Shown in pieces: positions 1 through 5,638 of a stretch of 5,638 nucleotides of DNA. The position numbers and the translations under genes are program-made. The notes beneath the pieces were generated by a model. That model had not been told where the DNA came from, ran no database searches, and worked only from the letters and a program-made list of their open reading frames with translations. Source of the stretch: Spirochaetaceae bacterium (GTDB lineage Bacteria > Spirochaetota > Spirochaetia > SZUA-6 > Fen-1364); contig PMDT01000370.1 in assembly GCA_003154555.1 (NCBI GenBank), forward strand, positions 1-5,638, read 5' to 3'. The first letter of the stretch is position 1, and every line of letters begins with the position of its first letter.

Positions 1-1179
1 GAAATCGCCCATGTCCTTGAGATTCGTATTGTTCGACGGGGCAAGGTCAGCCGAGCCGCCGATCAGGTTGGGCACCGCCTTCGCGATCGCGTTGAGCACC
101 TGCCCGCCTGCCGCCCGGGTCGCCAGGCTCTCTCCGAGCTTGAAGACCGGCATGGAGGCTTTTGAAAGGTCAGCCGTACGCGCAAAGCAGAGATCCCATT
201 CCTTCGCCTTGTCGGGATTCTCCGCGCGCCAGGCCGCAAAGCTTTTCTTCCAGTCCTCGTAGCGGGTCTTCCACTCCGGCTGCTTTGCCTTGAAATAGGC
301 CGAGGCTTCCGGGAACACGTAGAACTGGCTGCCGTCGGGAACGCCGATGGCCTTCTTCGCGCCTGCCGCCTCTTCGGCCCCCAGGGGCTCACCATGCGCC
401 TTCGCCGTGCCGGCACGGGTGGGGGCCCCCTTGCCGATCACCGACTGCAGGAGGATGAACGTCGGGCGGTCGGCGGCCGCCTTGGCCGTCTGCACCATGC
501 TCATGATGCCGTCCATGTCGTACATGCTGCCACCGAGAGTGCGCCAACCGTAGGCCTCGTAGCGCTTCCGTACGTCCTCGGAGAAAGCGAGATCGGTGGA
601 GCCTTCTATCGTGATCCTGTTCGAATCGTAAAAGACAATGAGCCTGCCCAGGCCCAGGTGACCGGCGAGGGACGATGCCTCGGAGGCGACGCCTTCCATC
701 ATGTCGCCGTCACTCGCCAGGACGTAGGTCCAATGATCGATGATGGCGCGCGTGGGGGTATTGAATCGCGCGGCGAGGATCCTCTCCGCTATAGCCATTC
801 CGACCGCGTTGGAGATGCCCTGGCCGAGCGGTCCGCCGGTGGCCTCCACGCCGGGGGTAACCCCCCACTCGGGATGGCCGGGCGTCCGCGAGCCGAGCTG
901 CCGGAAGCCCTTGATGTCATCCAGGCTGAGGTCGTATCCCGAGAGATGGAGAAGCGAATAGAGCAGCATGCATCCATGGCCGGCGGAGAGCACGAACCGG
1001 TCCCGGTTGATCCAGCCCGGATCCTGCGGCCAATGATGCAGGAGCTCGCCGTAGACGACCGCGCCCAGCTCCGCGCATCCCATGGGCAGACCGGGATGTC
1101 CCGATTTCGCCTTCTCGACCGCGTCGATCGCAAGAGACCTGACGCTGTTGGCAACCGCCGTCAAAGCTGCAGAGTTCAT
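1..1179 (-). CDS. tkt: Transketolase, N-terminal 393 codons (3' end outside window)
   Basis: Transketolase moves two-carbon ketol units between sugar phosphates in the pentose phosphate pathway, using thiamine diphosphate (ThDP) and a divalent metal in the cytoplasm. The frame is open from the ATG at 1179 to base 1. Visible motifs are SGHPG with His28, SAGHG with His68, TPGHPE with His102, the [14 protein letters not shown] block, the ThDP/metal motif with Asp157 and Asn187-x-Ile189, His262 in the AHGEPLG block, Arg355 and [10 protein letters not shown] ending at residue 383. These match E. coli TktA His26, His66, His100, Asp155, Asn185, Ile187, His261, Arg358 and Ser385. Family length is about 660 residues, so about 270 are missing beyond the window, including the rest of the pyrimidine-binding domain. 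The start overlaps the phosphoesterase stop as ATGA and follows GGAGG with a 5-base spacer. Small departures are Ser156 for the first Gly of GDG and Ala259 for E. coli His258. The identification is firm. Confidence 0.96.
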   Translation of the reverse strand, partial: MNSAALTAVANSVRSLAIDAVEKAKSGHPGLPMGCAELGAVVYGELLHHWPQDPGWINRDRFVLSAGHGCMLLYSLLHLSGYDLSLDDIKGFRQLGSRTPGHPEWGVTPGVEATGGPLGQGISNAVGMAIAERILAARFNTPTRAIIDHWTYVLASDGDMMEGVASEASSLAGHLGLGRLIVFYDSNRITIEGSTDLAFSEDVRKRYEAYGWRTLGGSMYDMDGIMSMVQTAKAAADRPTFILLQSVIGKGAPTRAGTAKAHGEPLGAEEAAGAKKAIGVPDGSQFYVFPEASAYFKAKQPEWKTRYEDWKKSFAAWRAENPDKAKEWDLCFARTADLSKASMPVFKLGESLATRAAGGQVLNAIAKAVPNLIGGSADLAPSNNTNLKDMGDF

Positions 1180-1901
1180 CTCGTCCTCCAAAGAATTTCC
1201 GACCGATCCCCGGTGATGCTGATCAGTGCGTATTTTCCGTTCTTATAAGGCCCGACATTGACGCAGGTCACGCCGCCGAGTGAATCTTCGCCGGCGGCTT
1301 CGTGGACGTGGCCGCAGATGCAGAGATTCACCACGCCGCTCCTGGCGGCATTCCGGGAGCCGCTCAACTCCGCGGCATTCACCGCACCGCCGTCTTTCTG
1401 CGGGCCGTCCAGCAAAAACTCCCGCACAGGAACCGAGCCCACGTGCATGCGGGTGAAGCTCCTGTCGATTTCCGTCGCCTGTGGGGGAGCATGAGACACG
1501 AGAACCTTGAAGGCGGCGGCGGAAATCCGGGCCAGGCCTGCCGCGAGACAACGCGTGGCATCTTCCGGCGGGAGCTCCCACGGGGTGCGAAATGGCGACG
1601 GGGTGCCGCCGCCGAGCCCCATGAAGCCGATGCCGTCAATTATGACCCCGCGGCAATGAATGTCGATTCCCTTGTCGCCGAGATAGCGACGCACGCCTTC
1701 CCGGTCCATGTTCCCTGCGACGGCAACCATCCGGACACCCGAGGCAACCAGGGAGCTGAGAACCGCTTCCGCCTCTCCGTAGTCGCCACGATGGGTGATG
1801 TCCCCGACGATGACCACCACGTCCACCCCGGGGTCCCGGGCCAGCACGGTGTCCAGCCCCGCGGCCTCCCCATGAATGTCAGAAAGGCAGAGGAGCTTCA
1901 T
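1176..1901 (-). CDS. Icc-related calcineurin-like metallophosphoesterase
   Basis: A 241-residue cytoplasmic protein of the calcineurin-like metallophosphoesterase superfamily, closest by motif layout to the small Icc-related phosphoesterases (COG2129 type). The metal-binding set is complete: Asp8-Ile-His10, Gly33-Asp34, Gly63-Asn64, His137 in VSHAPP, and His198/His200 in CICGHVH. The blocks [13 protein letters not shown] (97-109) and [10 protein letters not shown] (153-162) are also typical of this subgroup. No signal peptide or membrane segment is seen. The substrate cannot be told from sequence; relatives hydrolyse phosphodiesters or phosphomonoesters. Between VREF and CICGHVH the protein carries about 22-25 extra residues (about 165-189), rich in Gly, Ala and Ser. 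The start is fixed because the first beta strand and DxH motif begin at once. It starts 6 bases after the secF stop with no good ribosome binding site at normal distance, so translation probably depends on ribosomes finishing secF. Its stop overlaps the transketolase start. YfcE-type phosphodiesterase is the main alternative label. Confidence 0.9.
   Translation of the reverse strand: MKLLCLSDIHGEAAGLDTVLARDPGVDVVVIVGDITHRGDYGEAEAVLSSLVASGVRMVAVAGNMDREGVRRYLGDKGIDIHCRGVIIDGIGFMGLGGGTPSPFRTPWELPPEDATRCLAAGLARISAAAFKVLVSHAPPQATEIDRSFTRMHVGSVPVREFLLDGPQKDGGAVNAAELSGSRNAARSGVVNLCICGHVHEAAGEDSLGGVTCVNVGPYKNGKYALISITGDRSEILWRTR
1185..1189 (-). promoter_or_regulatory. Ribosome binding site of tkt, inside the phosphoesterase gene
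   Basis: GGAGG with a 5-base spacer to the ATG at 1179 is the strongest Shine-Dalgarno match in the window. It suggests that transketolase can be translated efficiently even though its start overlaps the upstream stop codon. Confidence 0.75.
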
Positions 1902-1907
1902 GTCCGT

Positions 1908-3410
1908 CTAGTGATGCCGCCTTCGGTGCTTCTTGTGCTTCCGCGAACCGGTGTTCCCGGGGAAGGCGATCACGTTCGCCGGACCCGCGCCGGGCTCCAC
2001 AACCGCCTCCGCGGCCAGAGCGCCGACGCCGGCTGCAGGCTCCGGCAGGGGCTCGGTCGATGCAAGCCCTTCCGCGGCTTCTTCCGCTTCGGCCTCTTCC
2101 TCGTCCTCCGCGGCGTCGACTGCTTCCGCCGTGAGCGCCTTCTCGGGTGCAATGCCGTACTTCGAAAGCTCGCCGGCCTTGCGCCTCTTGTCGCGGCTCT
2201 TCGTCCACTCGATGACGATGAAGGCAGAGATGAATGTCGAGTAGGTGCCTTCCACGATGCCGACGATCATGTTGATCGCGAAATTCTTGATGGTTCCCGT
2301 GGTGAGAATGGCGAGCGCGATCACGGTGAGGAGCGTGGCCCCCGACGTGATGAAGGTCCGGCTCAGGGTCTGCGTGACGCTCGTATCCAGGATCGTCCGC
2401 AGCGACTCACCCCGCATCAGCGAGTTGTTCTCACGGGCACGGTCGAAGTTGACGATCGTATCGTTGATCGAGTAGCCGAGGATTGTCAGGATGGCCGCAA
2501 TGGTGCCGGCATCGATTTCAATGCGGAAGACCGCGTCGAATGACAGCATGACCAGCGCGTCGTGCAGGATGCCGAGGACTGCCGCGGCGGCGTAGATCCA
2601 CGGATGGAATCGGAAGCTCATGTAGAGCAGGATGAGGGCAACAGCGATCAGGACCAGCCATATCGTCTGCGACGCAAGAGACTGGGCCATCCGCGGACCG
2701 ACGAACTCGGTGCTCTTGATGATGACCTGCCCCGCTCCAAACTGACCTTCCAGGGCGGCGAGGAGCGACTTCTGGGTATCCGTCTGGAATGTCTGCTCCG
2801 TCGTTCCTGCCTGCACGGGGAAGCGCGCGATGAACTCCTGGCTTGCGGGCGCGCCGACTGCCTGGAGATTGTTTTCTCCCATCGGGGCCAGGAGTCCCCT
2901 GACCTCGGAGATTGTCGTCTCGACGCCGCGACCGGGACCCGGGGTCCTGTTGATCGTGTATGCCGTCCCCGTGATCACCGCCGGGCGGGGAAGCGGAAGC
3001 AGCTCGGTCGGCGCGATGGTCGCGTCTCCCTTCAGCACGACGCTCAGGCCGTTCACCTGCTTCTGGATGGCATCGGTGAGGTCCTTGACGGTGGCGAAGT
3101 TCTTGTAGATGAAGGGGAAGCTCGTGACATTCCCGTTCGTTGCGTTCGTCACCTTGAAGATGATGTCGCCGGGGGAGGTGATGGCCTGTTCGCCGGCGGG
3201 GATGGAGATCTCCACCTTGTCCGGCCCGGTGTACAGCACGGTAAAGCTTGCCGGCGCGACCTGGAACTGGAACGCGATACCGGCTTTGAAATCGACGCCG
3301 AGGTTGAGGCCGTGATTGATGATGTAGCCGCCGATGCCGATGAGTATCAGCAGCGCCGAGAAGGCGAAGAAGTAATACCGTGCGCGTGAAAACCGTATGA
3401 CTCGCTTCAT
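1908..3410 (-). CDS. secF: Protein translocase subunit SecF
   Basis: SecF pairs with SecD in the inner membrane and uses the proton-motive force to assist Sec-dependent export. The protein has 500 residues, against 323 in E. coli. TM1 is at about 11-31, followed by VDFKAG (39-44), a long periplasmic region to about 245, then five hydrophobic segments between about 248 and 401. The LGYSINDTIVNFDRARE block (311-327) holds Asp317, and VTQTLSRTFITSG (345-357) holds Arg351. These align with E. coli Asp213 and Arg247, with the same 34-residue spacing, so the proton path looks intact. The extra length lies in the periplasmic domain (about 210 residues rather than about 100) and in a cytoplasmic tail (about 402-500). 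The tail has an Ala/Glu-rich acidic stretch (431-448) and ends in RKHKKHRRRHH. The ATG at 3410 was chosen because MKRVIRFSR leads straight into TM1, overlaps the secD stop as ATGA and has GGAG upstream. A longer in-frame start at 3536 would lie inside secD and is unlikely. Confidence 0.95.
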   Translation of the reverse strand: MKRVIRFSRARYYFFAFSALLILIGIGGYIINHGLNLGVDFKAGIAFQFQVAPASFTVLYTGPDKVEISIPAGEQAITSPGDIIFKVTNATNGNVTSFPFIYKNFATVKDLTDAIQKQVNGLSVVLKGDATIAPTELLPLPRPAVITGTAYTINRTPGPGRGVETTISEVRGLLAPMGENNLQAVGAPASQEFIARFPVQAGTTEQTFQTDTQKSLLAALEGQFGAGQVIIKSTEFVGPRMAQSLASQTIWLVLIAVALILLYMSFRFHPWIYAAAAVLGILHDALVMLSFDAVFRIEIDAGTIAAILTILGYSINDTIVNFDRARENNSLMRGESLRTILDTSVTQTLSRTFITSGATLLTVIALAILTTGTIKNFAINMIVGIVEGTYSTFISAFIVIEWTKSRDKRRKAGELSKYGIAPEKALTAEAVDAAEDEEEAEAEEAAEGLASTEPLPEPAAGVGALAAEAVVEPGAGPANVIAFPGNTGSRKHKKHRRRHH

Positions 3411-5146
3411 GCGATCTTTCTCCAGGTGAGCCGGATCCGCTTCGTGTGGAGCACGTCGAGCTCGAAGTCGAAGATGAGCCGGGAGACGAACACCGCGGCG
3501 AACAACGTGGCCACGTTCCCGATGAGGAGCGTCCACGCGAAGCCCTGGATGCTGCCCTTGCCGAGCTGCGTCAGGACGAGGGCGGCGATGATCGTCGTCA
3601 CGTTCGAGTCGAGGATTGCCGAGAAGGCGCGGGCAAACCCGTGGCTCACGATTGTCTGGGTCGTCTTGCCCAGCCGCGTCTCCTCCTTCATCCTCTCGAA
3701 GATCAGCACGTTCGCGTCAACGGCCATACCGATGGTGAGCACGAGACCCGCGATGGAGGCGAGGGTGAGCGTGAAGCCGAAGACGGAGAGAACGGCGACG
3801 TTGATGTAGAGATGGAGGAGCTGCGCGATAACCGCGTTAAGACCCGCCCGACGGTAATACAGGAGCATGAACAGCATGACGAGGCCGATGCCGATGATGC
3901 TCGCCTTGATGCCCTGCGTGATGGCGTCCTGGCCCAGCGAGGCGCCGACGGCCTGCTGGCTGGTGATCTCCAGCGGCACCGGGAATGAGCCCGTGCGGAG
4001 GGTCAGGGCGAGATCGGTTGCCTCCGTGGCGCCGAACCCGTGGACGGCGACCGACGAGCGGATGGCATCTTCTATTGTCGCCTGCGCCTTCACCTTGTTG
4101 TCCAGGGCGACAGCAAGGCGCTTGCCCTTGTTGGCGCTCGTCAGGTTGTAGAAGGTCTCACCGCCCGCGTTCGTGAGCAGGAAGTTGACCTCGGGCTGCC
4201 CGGTGAGCGGGTCCCGCACCACCTGGGCGCTCGTGATCTCCGAGCCGTTCAGCCCAACCTCTTCCTTGAGCACCGTATAGCCTTTCAGCTCGTCCAGGCC
4301 GTACGAGTCCTTCTGGAAGAAGCCGCGGAGCACGTCGCCCTTGGGCACGACGGCGAGCACGGCCTGGTCCTTCACGTCGCCCGCGGCGTCGATGAGCACG
4401 CCGGGGTGCTGCGCTTCGTACGACTTCACCGCCGCAAGCCCGTCCTCATCCACGATGTGGAATGTGAGCGAGCCCTTGCCCTGGATGAACCGGCGGACGT
4501 TTTCAGGGTCGGAGGTGCCGGGGATCTCGATGATGATCTTGTCGTCGCCTTGTGAGGTGATGGACGGGTCGGTGAGGCCGAACTGGTCGACCTTGTTCCG
4601 CAACACTTCCAGCGTCTGCGCCATCTTATCCTTGCGGTCGGCGGCGCTCAGGCCCTTGTTGTTGACCTGCTCCCACGTGGCGTAGTCGAGCTGCACGGTG
4701 ACATACATGCCGCCGCGCAGGTCGAGACCGAGCTGCATGGTCTGGTTCTTGAGGTTCTTCAGCGCGATGATGTTGTCGCGATACCAGCCCTCTGCGTCCG
4801 ACGTGATGTCGTCCCGGCTGCTGTAGGCCTGCAGCACGTTCTGGATCGTCCAGTTGAGGGGAATGGTCCGGTTGGCGCTCCTGTAGCGCAGCTTCGCCTT
4901 GTCGATGAGGAAGGCGTACTGCGTGGGGATGGGGTCGTTGGCGTTCGTGGCCACCAGCTTCTCCAGCTGGGCAACGGCCTGGGACGCCTCCTCCTGCGCA
5001 TAGACCTTGATCTGGGTCCGGGAGCTCTCCGCCATGTCCTTCTGGCTCTGTGGCGTCTGGAAATACCACTGGATGGAAGGCTGGACAAAGTAATAACCCA
5101 CCGCGAGCACCGCGATGACGATGAGGAACCGATAGCGCTTTTTCAT
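3407..5146 (-). CDS. secD: Protein translocase subunit SecD
   Basis: SecD is the larger subunit of the SecDF export motor and acts in the inner membrane with a large periplasmic domain. The protein has 579 residues, close to the 615 of E. coli. A basic start and TM1 (about 6-22) precede a soluble segment with a helical, Gln/Ala/Glu-rich part (about 45-66). Then come the family signature LGLDLRGG (139-146), the P1 region including a VDQFGLTDPSI stretch (186-196), LRTGSFPVPLEI (383-394), AVGASLGQDAI (399-409) and five membrane segments from about 413 to 560. GMAVDANVLIFERMKEE (473-489) carries Asp477, the counterpart of E. coli Asp519, which is needed for proton-driven function. The tail is short and basic. 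It lies 8 bases after yajC, with AAGGAG 11 bases before its ATG, and its stop overlaps secF. No truncation or frameshift is seen. The N-terminal region resembles spirochaete SecD proteins as I recall them, which is the main basis for the taxonomic guess. Confidence 0.97.
   Translation of the reverse strand: MKKRYRFLIVIAVLAVGYYFVQPSIQWYFQTPQSQKDMAESSRTQIKVYAQEEASQAVAQLEKLVATNANDPIPTQYAFLIDKAKLRYRSANRTIPLNWTIQNVLQAYSSRDDITSDAEGWYRDNIIALKNLKNQTMQLGLDLRGGMYVTVQLDYATWEQVNNKGLSAADRKDKMAQTLEVLRNKVDQFGLTDPSITSQGDDKIIIEIPGTSDPENVRRFIQGKGSLTFHIVDEDGLAAVKSYEAQHPGVLIDAAGDVKDQAVLAVVPKGDVLRGFFQKDSYGLDELKGYTVLKEEVGLNGSEITSAQVVRDPLTGQPEVNFLLTNAGGETFYNLTSANKGKRLAVALDNKVKAQATIEDAIRSSVAVHGFGATEATDLALTLRTGSFPVPLEITSQQAVGASLGQDAITQGIKASIIGIGLVMLFMLLYYRRAGLNAVIAQLLHLYINVAVLSVFGFTLTLASIAGLVLTIGMAVDANVLIFERMKEETRLGKTTQTIVSHGFARAFSAILDSNVTTIIAALVLTQLGKGSIQGFAWTLLIGNVATLFAAVFVSRLIFDFELDVLHTKRIRLTWRKIA
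3420..3423 (-). promoter_or_regulatory. Ribosome binding site of secF, inside secD
   Basis: GGAG lies 9 bases before the ATG at 3410 and within the last codons of secD (the Trp-Arg-Lys region). Together with the ATGA overlap it decides for the 3410 start of secF rather than the longer in-frame start at 3536. Confidence 0.65.
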
Positions 5147-5154
5147 GAAAGCTG

Positions 5155-5544
5155 TTACTCCTTGGAATCTCCCGAGGAATCTCCCGATCCCGGATCTTCC
5201 TTGCGCTCGAGAACCTGGGAGACCGCGCTCTTGGAGAACTTGATCTTCACGTTCTCATCGACCTTGATGATCACGACATCGTCCTTCACCGAGTCCACGA
5301 GTCCATGCTCGCCGCCGATGGTGACCACCTTGTCCCCGCGGCGGATGTTCGAGAGCATCTTCTTGGCCTCTTTCTGCTTGCGGTTCTGGGGCCGGATCAC
5401 CAGGAAGTAGAAGACCACGATGATCAACCCGAAGGTGACCAGCATGGTGACGAGCTGCGTGCCTCCTCCTCCGGTTGCTCCGCCCGTTCCCGATGCTTCC
5501 GTTCCGCCCAGGAGCAAGGGGAGAAAACTAGATATGCCTGTCAT
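5155..5544 (-). CDS. yajC: Preprotein translocase subunit YajC
   Basis: YajC is a small single-span inner-membrane protein that associates with SecDF and SecYEG in the holotranslocon. It is not essential in E. coli. This copy has 129 residues (E. coli about 110). A short hydrophobic stretch (5-13) and a Gly/Thr/Ser-rich linker (13-29) lead to one TM (about 30-50). The classic junction FYFLVIRPQNRKQKE (45-59) follows, then GDKVVTIGGEHG (70-81) at the start of the small cytoplasmic beta domain. The C-terminus (115-129) is acidic and Ser/Gly-rich and probably disordered. The ATG at 5544 has AAGGAT just upstream and gives a normal N-terminus. It is the first gene of the apparent operon. Its last codons, AAG GAG TAA, double as the secD ribosome binding site. 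The Gly-rich periplasmic linker is somewhat longer than in E. coli, otherwise nothing is odd. Confidence 0.95.
   Translation of the reverse strand: MTGISSFLPLLLGGTEASGTGGATGGGGTQLVTMLVTFGLIIVVFYFLVIRPQNRKQKEAKKMLSNIRRGDKVVTIGGEHGLVDSVKDDVVIIKVDENVKIKFSKSAVSQVLERKEDPGSGDSSGDSKE
5158..5163 (-). promoter_or_regulatory. Ribosome binding site of secD, embedded in the yajC end
   Basis: AAGGAG consists of the last two sense codons of yajC (Lys-Glu) and is followed directly by its TAA stop. The spacer to the secD ATG at 5146 is 11 bases, slightly long. Ribosomes ending yajC translation would sit on this site, which favours coupled synthesis of the two translocon subunits. Confidence 0.7.
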
Positions 5545-5549
5545 ATGGT

Positions 5550-5555
5550 ATCCTT
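5550..5555 (-). promoter_or_regulatory. Ribosome binding site of yajC
   Basis: AAGGAT lies 5 bases before the ATG at 5544 and supports that start. It forms the downstream arm of a small palindrome in the leader, so its access could depend on RNA folding. Confidence 0.7.
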
Positions 5556-5562
5556 AAAGGAT
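5550..5562. repeat. 13-base palindrome ATCCTT-T-AAGGAT in the yajC leader
   Basis: Two perfect 6-base inverted arms flank one central base. In RNA it could fold as a 5-base-pair stem with a UUA loop, and the downstream arm contains the yajC Shine-Dalgarno sequence. As DNA it could also be a small operator just downstream of the predicted transcription start. The sequence is certain; the function is inferred. Confidence 0.5.
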
Positions 5563-5581
5563 GAAGATGAATAACCGCGCA

Positions 5582-5611
5582 AACATACCATAAAGCCGGA
5601 GTGAGCGTCAA
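5582..5611 (-). promoter_or_regulatory. Putative sigma70-type promoter for the yajC operon
   Basis: On the minus strand TTGACG (5611-5606) is followed after 18 bases by TATGTT (5587-5582). The -10 hexamer is preceded by TGG, giving an extended -10 (TGn). The -35 matches consensus at 5 of 6 and the -10 at 4 of 6. Transcription would begin near 5575, giving a leader of about 30 bases before the yajC ATG. This is a prediction from pattern alone, but placement and spacing are good and the region is AT-richer than its surroundings. Confidence 0.6.
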
Positions 5612-5616
5612 CACAT

Positions 5617-5632
5617 GCACGGTACCCCGTGC
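5617..5632. repeat. Inverted repeat GCACGG-N4-CCGTGC upstream of the -35 box
   Basis: Two perfect 6-base arms surround a 4-base centre, ending 5 bases upstream of the predicted -35 hexamer. It could be a regulator binding site or the stem of a terminator for a gene beyond the right edge. No clear T-run follows on the minus strand, and only three T residues follow on the plus strand before the window ends, so a terminator is not well supported. Confidence 0.45.
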
Positions 5633-5638
5633 GTTTGC

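Larger units (their letters stand above)
1..5587 (-). other. Predicted operon yajC-secD-secF-phosphoesterase-tkt
   Basis: All five genes share one strand. Junctions are an 8-base gap (yajC/secD), an ATGA overlap (secD/secF), a 6-base gap (secF/phosphoesterase) and an ATGA overlap (phosphoesterase/tkt). No terminator-like hairpin fits between genes. The only visible promoter candidate is upstream of yajC. The 3' end of the unit lies beyond the left edge. Co-transcription is inferred from packing; it is not shown directly. Confidence 0.85.

Noticed and set aside
394..1248. 284-codon open frame on the plus strand
   Set aside because: It lies antisense to the transketolase, which has full family motifs. 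The translation is Arg/Gly/His-rich with no recognisable domain, as expected for a shadow frame in GC-rich DNA.
1950..2140. Low-complexity GC-rich tract that might be a repeat array or CRISPR remnant
   Set aside because: It encodes the Ala/Glu-rich tail of SecF in frame. There are no regular repeat units or spacers.
1302..2543. 413-codon open frame on the plus strand
   Set aside because: It runs antisense across both the phosphoesterase and secF, and crosses their boundary. Its composition (Arg, Gly, Asp, His) is that of a reverse-complement shadow, and no motif is seen.
2562..3389. 275-codon open frame on the plus strand
   Set aside because: It is antisense to secF and has shadow-like composition. 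No domain or credible upstream signal is visible.
3411..3536. 42-codon in-frame upstream extension of secF
   Set aside because: The extension lies wholly within secD and is Arg/His-rich with no SecF homology. The start at 3410 has GGAG and an ATGA overlap, and leads directly to TM1.
4626..5088. Two minus-strand open frames of 147 and 109 codons within secD
   Set aside because: They are out-of-frame readings of secD with low-complexity Arg/Pro/Ser content. The secD frame itself is intact and conserved throughout.
5578..5638. GCAAAC and GTTTGC arms flanking the promoter region
   Set aside because: Only 6 bases match, with about 48 bases between the arms, and one arm touches the window edge. 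A match this short is easily due to chance.

Overview
The window looks like chromosomal housekeeping DNA from a GC-rich bacterium (roughly 60% G+C by eye). All genes lie on the minus strand, so the operon reads from right to left. The SecD N-terminus (a single TM, a Trp/Tyr-rich stretch and a long soluble segment before LGLDLRGG), the SecF architecture and the split secD/secF pair look to me most like spirochaete (Spirochaetota) proteins. That assignment rests on recollection of family sequences and is moderate to low confidence.

Layout in the direction of transcription: a 94-base upstream region (5545-5638) holds a plausible sigma70-type promoter and two small inverted repeats. Then follow yajC (5544-5155), secD (5146-3407), secF (3410-1908), a calcineurin-like metallophosphoesterase of the Icc-related type (1901-1176), and the N-terminal 393 codons of a transketolase (1179 down to base 1), which is cut by the window edge. 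Gaps are 8 and 6 bases, and two junctions are 4-base ATGA stop/start overlaps. This is the signature of one translationally coupled polycistronic unit. No gene-free stretch exceeds 94 bases.

Functionally, YajC, SecD and SecF form the accessory part of the Sec holotranslocon. SecDF uses the proton-motive force to help pull secreted proteins out of the SecYEG channel. The acidic and basic residues known to matter for this in E. coli (SecD Asp519, SecF Asp213 and Arg247) have clear counterparts here: SecD Asp477, SecF Asp317 and Arg351. The phosphoesterase and the transketolase have no obvious mechanistic tie to secretion. Their tight packing suggests shared expression rather than a shared pathway.

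I do not see a new defence, mobile or RNA system. The parts most worth a second look are the unusual SecF (enlarged periplasmic domain plus an acidic tail ending in a Lys/Arg/His cluster), a roughly 22-25 residue insertion in the phosphoesterase just before its GHxH motif, and a palindrome in the leader that covers the yajC ribosome binding site.
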